Counted from the first letter of the stretch, positions 1 to 5,507 are shown. The stretch is DNA of 5,663 bases from JTS-RE9 sp964649195 (GCA_964649195.1 CAZYPK010000235.1:1-5663), one strand, 5' to 3'. Program-made: numbers and translations. Notes: generated from the sequence alone by a model not told the origin.

Positions 1-91
1 TTCAGCCTTCAGCCTTCAGCATTCAGCATTCAGCATTCAGCATTCAGCATTCAGCATTCAGCCTTCAGTTTTCAGCCTTCAGTTTTCAGTT
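1..91. repeat. Heptanucleotide tandem array (13 units, runs off the left edge)
   Basis: Thirteen consecutive 7-base units can be read without a break. All begin TTCAG and end CA, CC or TT: two TTCAGCC, six TTCAGCA, then a mixed tail of TTCAGCC and TTCAGTT. The centre is homogeneous and the right end degenerate, as expected for an array growing by slippage or unequal exchange. It starts at base 1, so its full length is unknown. On the minus strand, the direction of the nearest gene, each unit reads CTGA-A-NN and so carries a TGA. Because 7 is not a multiple of 3, the TGA rotates through all three frames. Confidence 0.93.
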
Positions 92-115
92 GCGCCACCT
101 TGCTTCGTGCATCCG

Positions 116-142
116 GGCCGGGGCTTGCGCAAAGCCCCGGCC
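116..142. other. Strong GC-rich hairpin (11-bp perfect stem, 5-nt loop)
   Basis: Bases 116-126 (GGCCGGGGCTT) are exactly complementary to 132-142 (AAGCCCCGGCC), with loop GCGCA at 127-131. On the plus strand it is followed after about 11 nt by a T-rich stretch (CTTTTGTT, 153-160). On the minus strand no T tract follows, although it lies about 107 nt beyond the stop codon of the membrane-protein gene. It could be a transcription terminator, a transcript-stabilising 3' structure or a dispersed palindromic repeat. The sequence does not decide between these. Confidence 0.6.
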
Positions 143-231
143 ACCCGACGAGCTTTTGTTCGTGAACGGGCTGTTCATCGGTCGCTCCTTGGCCCGCGCC
201 CTTCCGGGCGGGGCTTATCCTGAACTCAGGT

Positions 232-250
232 AAAAAGGATCATCCATCCT
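232..250 (-). terminator. Weak intrinsic terminator-like stem at the end of the membrane-protein gene
   Basis: Read on the minus strand, AGGAT (250-246), loop GGATG (245-241) and ATCCT (240-236) form a 5-bp stem followed directly by a run of five T (236-232). The stem begins inside the TGA stop codon of the minus-strand gene. The position and T run fit factor-independent termination. The stem is short and only two of its five pairs are G-C, so it may be inefficient. Confidence 0.4.
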
Positions 251-1191
251 CAAGCCGAAGGCCCGGTCCGTTCGTCGTCAGCCGCTTCCAGTGCCGCGAT
301 GTTCGCATCGGTTTCGCTTTCGCCCGCCTCGTCCGCCGTCTCCTCCGGCCTGGGCGCCAGTTCCTTGATCAGGTCGCACGAAGCCTTGTCGATCAGCAGG
401 CGATCGATGATGTTGGCATCCTTGCGGGTGATTTTTCCTTCCTTGTCCGCCGTGAGCGTCACGTTGCGGATCGTGACGACCGCCATCTCATCGCAGGTGG
501 GACAGTCGATCAGTTCGTACTCGGCGAAGCGATCGATGGGATCATCCTGTTTCAGCGGAGCGATGTTGCCCAGCACGGCAAAGTCACCCTGCTCCAGACT
601 CGCCTTGAGCCCGGCGGCATCGTGAACGGGCCGATACGGGCCGATGACCGTCGTCTCCTTGAGCCAGCGGGCGCAGGTTTCGCAATAGGGCGTGCGTGCG
701 ATCTCCGAGTAGGCCAGACGGACGGCGCCGCCGATGATGACCAACGCTTCAATGCCCCAGATGGAGATGAGGAACCCGCCGTTGACCGTCGTTTTTTTCA
801 GGCTCCAGACGCCGGTCTCGGCAATCGCTTCAAGGATGAGGAACAGCTCCGCCGGATTGAGCGCCAGCACCTGCCGGGAAGTGACGACATACACCCAGCC
901 CACAAACGCGGCATACTCGGCGACGATCCCGCACAGCACCCCAAGGAACAGGACGACGGGAACATTGCGAACATGCCGGGCCATGGCCAGCTTGCCCACG
1001 AACATGCCCAGCCCGACACCCAGGCCAATCGTGAGCAGCACGTTGATGTAAACGATGGGCATGTAGTAAACGATGACCCCGTACAGCGCCCCGCCCAGGG
1101 CCGCGACCGCCAGGCCGATCAGCAGCGTGAACAGCACGGCGGCGGGAGTGAACCGGCCCGAATGACGGTAATACAAGGCGGCGTCTGACAT
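250..1191 (-). CDS. Hypothetical four-helix membrane protein with a two-CXXC cytosolic domain
   Basis: The product has 313 residues and I do not recognise it as a named protein. The N-terminal half has four hydrophobic segments, at about residues 15-43, 46-68, 77-103 and 138-160, rich in Gly, Ala, Val and Leu. The soluble C-terminal half carries two Cys pairs, CETC (170-173) and CPTC (230-233), 60 residues apart, which look like the two knuckles of a zinc ribbon. The last 35 residues are acidic and low in complexity, so probably disordered. With four helices both ends are expected in the cytosol. The ATG at 1191 is well supported by GGAGAG at 1197-1202, five bases upstream. It lies 60 bp behind the Cys-rich acidic protein gene on the same strand, so the two are probably cotranscribed. 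A membrane-anchored zinc-binding role is an inference from the motifs; no enzyme motif was seen. Confidence 0.82.
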   Translation of the reverse strand: MSDAALYYRHSGRFTPAAVLFTLLIGLAVAALGGALYGVIVYYMPIVYINVLLTIGLGVGLGMFVGKLAMARHVRNVPVVLFLGVLCGIVAEYAAFVGWVYVVTSRQVLALNPAELFLILEAIAETGVWSLKKTTVNGGFLISIWGIEALVIIGGAVRLAYSEIARTPYCETCARWLKETTVIGPYRPVHDAAGLKASLEQGDFAVLGNIAPLKQDDPIDRFAEYELIDCPTCDEMAVVTIRNVTLTADKEGKITRKDANIIDRLLIDKASCDLIKELAPRPEETADEAGESETDANIAALEAADDERTGPSA

Positions 1192-1196
1192 GCCAT

Positions 1197-1202
1197 CTCT
1201 CC
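1197..1202 (-). promoter_or_regulatory. Shine-Dalgarno site of the membrane-protein gene
   Basis: The minus strand reads GGAGAG followed by five bases (ATGGC) and then ATG. This supports the start at 1191. It is the clearest ribosome-binding site on the minus strand; the upstream Cys-rich gene lacks a comparable one. Confidence 0.7.
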
Positions 1203-1251
1203 AGTGATGCAGGGGTGTTGACGGTCCGGGGGTGAATGATTCATCGGTCGA

Positions 1252-1755
1252 TCAGAACGGACGCCGATCCTCGCCGTTGCGCCAGTCCTCAAGCTCTTCG
1301 CGTTCCTCCTCCGGCGTGGCGGGCAGGGAGTCATCGACATCCTTGAGAATGTCGGTCAACTCCTGCTGCGGATCGAAGCCGGGCACATGGTCGAAGTCGA
1401 TGTTGACCGAAGGATGGAGCGGTTCGTCCTGCTCGTCGAACAGTTCATCCTCTTCATCCGGCTCCCAGTCGTCGTCGTCGTCATCGTCATCATCATCATG
1501 GGTCCACATCTTGTCGCCATCGGCATCGCGGTAGTCGGGATCGGTGGGAAAGATGTCGAACCCGAAGCCCCGCCCGTCGCAGCCGGGGGTGGGGCAGCAC
1601 CAGAAGCCATGCTTCCCGCCATCGCGGGCCTCCTCGATGCGCCATTCGATGAGATAGCTGTCGTATTCCTGATGGCAGTGCAGGCAGTGAACCTCCACGG
1701 GCAGGGCGGGCGGCTTGAAGCAGTCGCGCTCAGGATCGAGGGGATCGTCAGCCAT
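1252..1755 (-). CDS. Hypothetical acidic Cys-rich (zinc-ribbon-like) small protein
   Basis: The chosen start gives 167 residues. I cannot name the family. The first half holds a Cys/His cluster: C24-L-H-C27-H28 and C53-C54 with C59, the last in the segment CCPTPGCDGRGFGFDIFP (53-70). This arrangement (CxxC, about 25 residues, then CCxxxxC) looks like a small zinc ribbon. The second half is strongly acidic, with an unbroken run of ten Asp at 87-96 followed by many Glu and Asp to about 111 and an acidic C-terminus. No signal peptide or membrane segment is present, so it is probably cytosolic. The frame stays open upstream to a TTG at 1884 and an ATG at 1878. I prefer the ATG at 1755 because the extra 43 codons have lower third-position GC and low-complexity content, and the Cys domain follows soon after. 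No good Shine-Dalgarno site precedes any of these starts. Confidence 0.75.
   Translation of the reverse strand: MADDPLDPERDCFKPPALPVEVHCLHCHQEYDSYLIEWRIEEARDGGKHGFWCCPTPGCDGRGFGFDIFPTDPDYRDADGDKMWTHDDDDDDDDDDWEPDEEDELFDEQDEPLHPSVNIDFDHVPGFDPQQELTDILKDVDDSLPATPEEEREELEDWRNGEDRRPF
1468..1497 (-). repeat. Trinucleotide tract encoding ten consecutive aspartates
   Basis: On the plus strand the bases run as five GTC units, then ATC, GTC and three ATC. On the coding strand these are ten GAC/GAT codons. The mix of GAC and GAT means the tract is not a pure microsatellite, yet it is near enough to one that its length may vary between strains. Confidence 0.85.
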
Positions 1756-1761
1756 GCTTCC

Positions 1762-1790
1762 ATGATCGCCTGACACGGACGACAAGGCAA
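1762..1790 (-). promoter_or_regulatory. Possible -35/-10 pair for the Cys-rich gene
   Basis: The minus strand shows TTGCCT (1790-1785), a 17-base spacer and GATCAT (1767-1762). Each hexamer matches four of six positions of the sigma-70 consensus. Transcription would begin close to 1755, the chosen ATG, giving a nearly leaderless message. That would explain the lack of a ribosome-binding site. The match is weak and could be chance. Confidence 0.25.
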
Positions 1791-1993
1791 CCGTCGTCCA
1801 AGCCGCTTGCGGCGTAGCAATTCCTGGTTGATGTCGGGTGGCTGGGGCTGAGTCCGCGAATTCATTCGTCGTGGACATGCGCAACCCGGGAGAATGTCAT
1901 GGGTGGACTGTGGAACTCAAGCGCTTCGCACCGCACGAACGTTGTCACACGACATCCATCGCACGATTGACGCTCCTGCATCTGCCTCTCACG

Positions 1994-2018
1994 TCCGCGA
2001 CTCGTTGAGTCGCGGCTC
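1994..2018 (+). repeat. Dispersed palindrome, copy 1 (pyrR leader)
   Basis: CCGCGACTC (1995-2003), loop GTT and GAGTCGCGG (2007-2015) form a perfect 9-bp stem. With one flanking T before it and CTC after it, the 25-base block is identical to 5628-5652. It ends about 20 bases before the pyrR start, so in a pyrR transcript begun upstream it would form a hairpin near the ribosome-binding region. Because the same element lies elsewhere with no pyr gene, it is more likely a dispersed repeat than a pyr-specific switch. Confidence 0.85.
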
Positions 2019-2036
2019 GATGAACGATTCGCTACC

Positions 2037-2678
2037 ATGCCGCCGATGCGTGTGCTGGCCGATGACAAGCGTGTGAGCGAACTGGTCGAAGACATCAGCC
2101 ATGCGGTGACCCGCGACATGGCCGGCGCCAGGTCGCGCGGCGACGATGCGAAATGGGCCGTCATCGGCATTCGCAGTCGCGGCGATGTGCTGGCCAAGCG
2201 TCTGGCCGCCGCCGTCAAGCCCGATCTCGTGGGCACGCTGGACATCACGCTCTACCGCGATGACCTTTCCGAGATCGCCTCGCAGCCGATCGTCAGGCCC
2301 ACCGAAATCCCCTTCTCGCTCGATGGCCTGAATGTGGTGCTTGTTGATGATGTGCTGATGACCGGCCGCAGCGTGCGGGCCGCGCTGCAACTGCTGATGG
2401 ATCTGGGCAGGCCCAAGCGCGTCTGGCTCATCGTGCTGGTCGATCGCGGTCAGCGCGAACTGCCCATCGCGCCGGATCATGTCGCCCTCGATCTCTCCGG
2501 CAGCGCCGCCCATCGCAGCACCGACGGCCACACCATCGGCCGCGGCGGCGGCGAACTCGCTGATGCGGTCGCACCCGATGAACGGGTCACGGTGAAGCTC
2601 AAACCCACCGACAGCGAAGACGCCATTCTGATTCACCCGGCCAAACCGACCCCCGCGAAAGGAGCCGGCGGCCCATGA
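2037..2678 (+). CDS. pyrR: PyrR family: pyrimidine operon regulator / uracil phosphoribosyltransferase
   Basis: In this family PyrR binds UMP/PRPP, converts uracil plus PRPP to UMP, and in Bacillus controls pyr genes by binding nascent mRNA. Diagnostic features are IGIRSRGDVLAKRL (43-56), GTLDITLYRDDL (66-77), the PRPP loop VVLVDDVLMTGRS (100-112) and LVDRGQRELPI (134-144). At 213 residues it is longer than the usual 180 or so. The excess is a Gly/Ala-rich insertion near residues 154-182, where other PyrRs have the conserved GKNIPTS stretch, plus a short Pro/Ala tail. Several basic positions used for RNA contact in Bacillus look replaced, so the enzyme role is safer than the attenuator role. 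Neither ATG 2037 nor the in-frame ATG 2046 has a Shine-Dalgarno site; the shorter form fits family N-termini slightly better. It overlaps pyrB by four bases. Confidence 0.93.
   Translation: MPPMRVLADDKRVSELVEDISHAVTRDMAGARSRGDDAKWAVIGIRSRGDVLAKRLAAAVKPDLVGTLDITLYRDDLSEIASQPIVRPTEIPFSLDGLNVVLVDDVLMTGRSVRAALQLLMDLGRPKRVWLIVLVDRGQRELPIAPDHVALDLSGSAAHRSTDGHTIGRGGGELADAVAPDERVTVKLKPTDSEDAILIHPAKPTPAKGAGGP
2661..2664 (+). promoter_or_regulatory. Shine-Dalgarno site of pyrB inside the pyrR end
   Basis: AAAGGAG (2658-2664) precedes the pyrB ATG at 2675 by ten bases, within the last codons of pyrR. Together with the ATGA stop/start overlap at 2675-2678 it points to translational coupling of pyrR and pyrB. 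Confidence 0.65.
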
Positions 2679-3628
2679 CGCAGGTCCACGGCGACTACCG
2701 CTGGCCTCACAAACATCTGCTCGGCCTTGAGGAACTCTCAGCCGACGACCTTCGATTTGTTTTGCAGACGGCACGGGGCTTCGAGGATGTCAGCACGCGC
2801 AGCGTCAAGAAAGTCCCCGCCCTGCGCGGCCGCGTGGTGGCCAATCTTTTCTTCGAGGACTCGACGCGCACGCGCATGAGCTTCGAGCTGGCCGCCGGCC
2901 GCATGTCGGCCGATGTGCTCAACTTCACCAGCAAGGGCTCGAGCGTTTCCAAAGGTGAAACGCTTGCTGACACGGCGCGAACGATCGAAGCGATGGGTGT
3001 GGATGTCTGCGTGCTGCGACATCATCTGAGCGGCGCCGCGGAACAGCTTGCACGAAGGGTGAAGTTTTCCGTGGTCAATGCCGGTGATGGACAGCATGAG
3101 CATCCGACGCAGGGGCTGCTCGACATGTTCACGCTGGCCAAGCGGTTTGGCCGGGATGATTTCGACTTCACCGGGCTGACCGTCGCCATCGTCGGCGACA
3201 TCGCCCACAGCCGGGTGGCCCGGTCGAACGTACACGGCCTGCTCAAGCTGGGGGCGCATGTGATTCTGGTGGGTCCGCCGACGCTGCTGCCGCGATCCTT
3301 CGCTGATCTGGGTTGTGAGATTTCCAACCGGCTGGACGATGTGCTGCCGCGCGTCGATGCGTTCAACATGCTGCGCGTGCAGTTTGAGCGGTTGGGCGGC
3401 CAGGCGTTTCCCAGCCTGCGCGAGTATGCGACGTTCTTCGGCATGAACAGCCGGCGGCTCAACACCGCCAAATCATCGGCGATCGTCATGCACCCGGGGC
3501 CGATGAACCGCGGCATCGAAATCGAATCCTCCGTCGCCGACGGCCCGCGAAGCACGTATCTTGAGCAAGTGACCAACGGCCTGGCGGTGCGGATGGCGGT
3601 GCTGTTTCTGGTGACAAGCGCGAAGTAA
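2675..3628 (+). CDS. pyrB: Aspartate carbamoyltransferase catalytic subunit
   Basis: Catalyses carbamoyl phosphate + L-aspartate to N-carbamoyl-L-aspartate, the first committed step of UMP synthesis, in the cytosol. At 317 residues it is full length for the family. The carbamoyl-phosphate domain has FFEDSTRTRMSFE (59-71, with STRTR at 63-67), the active-site loop KGSSVSKGET (87-96, Ser and Lys supplied across the subunit interface), R115-H116 and HPTQGLLD (143-150). The aspartate domain has the segment DIAHSRVARSN (175-185), R234 in MLRVQ and HPGPMNRG (273-280). The fit is to aspartate rather than ornithine carbamoyltransferase, since HPGPMNRG and the KGSS loop are PyrB signatures. All catalytic residues I can place are present. 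It is coupled to pyrR; no pyrC or regulatory pyrI follows. Activity as a plain homotrimer is likely but not shown. Confidence 0.97.
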   Translation: MTQVHGDYRWPHKHLLGLEELSADDLRFVLQTARGFEDVSTRSVKKVPALRGRVVANLFFEDSTRTRMSFELAAGRMSADVLNFTSKGSSVSKGETLADTARTIEAMGVDVCVLRHHLSGAAEQLARRVKFSVVNAGDGQHEHPTQGLLDMFTLAKRFGRDDFDFTGLTVAIVGDIAHSRVARSNVHGLLKLGAHVILVGPPTLLPRSFADLGCEISNRLDDVLPRVDAFNMLRVQFERLGGQAFPSLREYATFFGMNSRRLNTAKSSAIVMHPGPMNRGIEIESSVADGPRSTYLEQVTNGLAVRMAVLFLVTSAK

Positions 3629-3629
3629 G

Positions 3630-3671
3630 TTCTGAGTTCTGAGTTCTGAGTTCTGAGTTCTGAGTTTCGAG
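3630..3671. repeat. Heptanucleotide tandem array downstream of pyrB
   Basis: Five perfect copies of TTCTGAG (3630-3664) are followed by one degenerate copy, TTTCGAG (3665-3671). The array starts two bases after the pyrB TAA. Each unit holds a TGA that shifts frame from unit to unit, so all three plus-strand frames are stopped. The core CTGA is shared with the minus strand of the array at 1-91. The gap between pyrB and the next gene pair consists mostly of this array. Confidence 0.92.
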
Positions 3672-3698
3672 TCGGGGAAGCAGAGCAGTTGTTCGGGC

Positions 3699-3704
3699 TA
3701 TAAT
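3699..3704 (+). promoter_or_regulatory. Consensus -10 box (TATAAT) ahead of the lipoprotein-TPR pair
   Basis: A perfect TATAAT lies in the short gap after pyrB and the 7-bp array. No good -35 hexamer is found at 16-18 bases upstream; the nearest TTG (3689) is too close. Transcription would start near 3711, giving a leader of about a dozen bases to an ATG at 3724 and about 60 to the lipoprotein start at 3773. It suggests the lipoprotein-TPR unit is transcribed independently of pyrRB. Confidence 0.5.
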
Positions 3705-3712
3705 CCCGCGCA

Positions 3713-3771
3713 GAGGAACCGCCATGAACGATACGGAACTGCTCAAGCGCATCATCACCAGGGAGCGGCAT
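3713..3771 (+). other. Possible leader ORF start overlapping the lipoprotein gene
   Basis: GAGGA (3713-3717) and a six- to seven-base spacer precede an ATG at 3724, which is well placed behind the TATAAT. This ORF runs 96 codons to 4014 in a different frame from the lipoprotein, which starts 49 bases later. The first 16 to 19 codons (MNDTELLKRIITRERHHDE) look coding-like, with 12 of the first 16 after ATG ending in G or C. After that the translation is Ser/Arg/Asp-rich and typical of an out-of-frame shadow. It may be a leader peptide, a remnant of a lost gene, or chance. Confidence 0.25.
3760..3765 (+). promoter_or_regulatory. Shine-Dalgarno site of the lipoprotein gene
   Basis: AGGGAG followed by seven bases and the ATG at 3773. 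It fixes this start over the out-of-frame ATG at 3724. Confidence 0.65.
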
Positions 3772-3772
3772 C

Positions 3773-4216
3773 ATGACGAGATTCATCCTGGCCTTCGTGT
3801 TCGCAGCCGTGCTGTCGGGATGCCGCACGGGGACGACGATTCTGATCGATCAGCCGATGGATCAGGTCTCAACCGCGATTCGTCATCACTTCGACGACAA
3901 AAAACGTCGAGCGCGTCATCCGGTGTGGGAGCCGACGGCCAAGTCCGTCGCCACACTGACCTTTACGGAAGATTTCGACAAATCCTGGACGACAGACACT
4001 CGGATCACCATTGAAAGCGAAGCCGAACAGCAGACGCGAATCACGGTCTTCACCGAACACCGGGAAGCTCGCGGGTTTCTGATTTTCCCGTGCAGCCAAA
4101 ACACGCGCAAGGAGTCGATAGAAGGACACCGCATGGCGGAGATACTGAAAGTGTTGGATGTTCAACCGTACCGTTCACGACGGGACGACATTCGTAGAAC
4201 TTCGGAGCCGCGATGA
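3773..4216 (+). CDS. Small hypothetical lipoprotein
   Basis: The product has 147 residues. The N-terminus MTRFILAFVFAAVLSGC is a short lipoprotein signal peptide: a positive residue, a hydrophobic core and lipobox L14-S15-G16-C17, so cleavage before C17 and lipidation are expected. The mature part begins with a probable helix (about 28-41, DQPMDQVSTAIRHHF), followed by strands near 58-66, 74-84 and 87-95, a second Cys at 107 and a helix near 113-130. This suggests a compact alpha/beta domain in the cell envelope. I do not recognise the family. The opening pattern loosely recalls START/SRPBCC-like folds (aP-x-D-x-V-x-x-A-I), but this is weak. The tail is basic and probably flexible. Its TGA overlaps the ATG of the TPR gene (ATGA), so the two are probably made together. 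Confidence 0.82.
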   Translation: MTRFILAFVFAAVLSGCRTGTTILIDQPMDQVSTAIRHHFDDKKRRARHPVWEPTAKSVATLTFTEDFDKSWTTDTRITIESEAEQQTRITVFTEHREARGFLIFPCSQNTRKESIEGHRMAEILKVLDVQPYRSRRDDIRRTSEPR

Positions 4217-5460
4217 GACATCCAGGTGCGACATTTATTGAATCGGGGTCAAAATGGCTTCACATCGGTTTCAGCCGCGCAGCGCCCATCATCGCGATGC
4301 TTATCCTGTGGTGTTCGGCCGCGCAGGCGACGCCCGGCGAGGCGTGGGATCGTTCCATGAACGCGGGCAAGAAGGCGTTTGCGGCGCGGGACTATGACGA
4401 GGCGCAAAAGCAGTTCCTCCTGTCGGTGAAGGCCGGCGAAACCTTCGGCGGCAAGGACACGCGGCTGGCGGCGGCGTTGGATCACCTGGCCACGGTTTAC
4501 AGCATCAGGAAGGATTACGCCAAGGCGGAGCCGCTCTATCGCCGGGCGGTGGCGGTGATCGAGGCGGCCTACGACAAGGGGCATCCCGATCTCATCGGCA
4601 CGCTTCAGAACCTGGCGATGGTGTGCCGGTCGCAGAACAAGATCGACGACGCCCAGGCCATCTACGAACGGGTGTACGCCATCGTCGAGGCGACCTTCGG
4701 CAAGGAGGATGACCGCACCGCGACGGCGCTGAACAATCTTGCCGCCATCGAAGGCATCAAAGGCGATCACGCCAAGGCCGCGGATTTTCTGGAGAAGGCC
4801 CTGGTCATCCGCGAGAAGAAGGCCGGCGCGGAAAGCGAGGCCGTCGGGCGGAACTGCACCGATCTGGCGAACACGTTTGTACGGGCCGGCAAGCTGGAGG
4901 AGGCGCAGAAATACTACGAGCGCGCCCTGGCGATCGCGCAGAAAACGCAGCCGGACAAACCGGCGGTGGTGGATGCGATCAACCGCCTGTGCGCCGTGCA
5001 CGACGCCCGCCGGCAGTTCGACAGGTCGCTGCCGTTGTATCAGGTGGCGGCGCAGATGCTGGAGAACAACCTGGGCAAGGATCACGCGATGGTCGCCGCC
5101 GCCCTGACGAAGGTGGCCAACACCCATGCCGCGATGGAGAAGTACGACCCTGCCCTGCCGCTCTTTCTGCGGGCGCTGGCGATCCAGGAAAAAACGCTGG
5201 GGCCTGATGACGCGGAGGTCGGCAAGACCTGTTTCAGCATCGGCAGGCTCTACATGCAGCAGCGGAAGTTCAAGGAGGCCGAGCCTTACTGCAAGCGATC
5301 GATCGCGGTGCTTCAGAAAGCGGTGGGCGCCAACCATCCTTTTTACGCGGTGGCGGTGCTGAATTACGCATCACTGCTGGAGAGCACCGGCCGCGCCGCC
5401 GAGGCGGAGAAACTCAAGAAGCTGATCGAGCAGTTGCAGAAGCAGCCGCCGGGCAGGTAG
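4213..5460 (+). CDS. Exported TPR-repeat protein (42-residue, kinesin-light-chain-type repeats)
   Basis: The product has 415 residues. An N-terminal hydrophobic segment (24-38), preceded by a long 23-residue leader and followed by AQA-TPGEAW, looks like a Sec signal peptide with cleavage after about residue 39. The rest is a TPR array with a period near 42: repeats begin around residues 44, 86, 128, 170, 212, 253, 296, 338 and 380, the last one partial. The recurring pattern is a helix with LA-x-x-y, a turn with Y/F-x-x-A, a helix with Y-x-R-A-L-x-I, then G-x-D-H/D-P before the next unit. This 42-residue spacing is that of TPR_10/TPR_12 (kinesin light chain) repeats, which bind partner proteins. 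No other domain is present, so it is probably a periplasmic scaffold. GGAG (4204-4207), five bases ahead, supports the start. The coupled lipoprotein is a plausible partner, by inference only. Confidence 0.9.
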   Translation: MRHPGATFIESGSKWLHIGFSRAAPIIAMLILWCSAAQATPGEAWDRSMNAGKKAFAARDYDEAQKQFLLSVKAGETFGGKDTRLAAALDHLATVYSIRKDYAKAEPLYRRAVAVIEAAYDKGHPDLIGTLQNLAMVCRSQNKIDDAQAIYERVYAIVEATFGKEDDRTATALNNLAAIEGIKGDHAKAADFLEKALVIREKKAGAESEAVGRNCTDLANTFVRAGKLEEAQKYYERALAIAQKTQPDKPAVVDAINRLCAVHDARRQFDRSLPLYQVAAQMLENNLGKDHAMVAAALTKVANTHAAMEKYDPALPLFLRALAIQEKTLGPDDAEVGKTCFSIGRLYMQQRKFKEAEPYCKRSIAVLQKAVGANHPFYAVAVLNYASLLESTGRAAEAEKLKKLIEQLQKQPPGR

Positions 5461-5463
5461 GAG

Positions 5464-5475
5464 CCCGAGTTCGGG
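5464..5475 (+). terminator. Small stem-loop just after the TPR gene
   Basis: CCCGA and TCGGG can pair around a two-base turn (four pairs with a four-base loop is more realistic), three bases beyond the TAG stop. No T tract follows. With the 9-bp palindrome at 5487-5507 it could form a double-hairpin transcript end, but termination is not demonstrated by the sequence. Confidence 0.25.
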
Positions 5476-5486
5476 ATAAGAGCGAG

Positions 5487-5507
5487 CCGCGACGTAACAC
5501 GTCGCGG
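5487..5507 (-). repeat. Dispersed palindrome, copy 2 (variant stem, opposite orientation)
   Basis: CCGCGACGT (5487-5495), loop AAC and ACGTCGCGG (5499-5507) form a perfect 9-bp stem. Preceded by GAG and followed by A, it matches the reverse complement of the other two copies except at the inner stem. There CTC/GAG is replaced by CGT/ACG, so both altered positions remain paired. It begins 27 bases after the TPR stop codon. Confidence 0.75.

Noticed and set aside
1218..1246. Plus-strand TTGACG at 1218 as a promoter
   Set aside because: No -10 hexamer at 15-18 bases, and no plus-strand gene follows for about 800 bases.
1756..1884. 43-codon N-terminal extension of the Cys-rich protein (TTG 1884 or ATG 1878)
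   Set aside because: Third-position GC falls to about half, the sequence is low in complexity, and no ribosome-binding site precedes either start. Kept only as an alternative.
3022..3828. 268-codon minus-strand ORF covering the pyrB end and the heptamer array
   Set aside because: It is open only because the complement of the array (CTCAGAA)n has no stop in any frame. The translation shows the periodic RTQNSEL pattern and the rest is antisense to pyrB.
4205..4213. GAGCCGCGA at the TPR gene start as a half palindrome repeat
   Set aside because: It matches nine bases of the repeat flank and arm, but the complementary arm is missing and the GGAG is explained as a ribosome-binding site.
4249..5337. 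Long (362-codon) minus-strand ORF opposite the TPR gene
   Set aside because: It is antisense to a clear TPR protein. Its Arg/Leu/His-rich sequence is the expected complement of GC-rich TPR codons.
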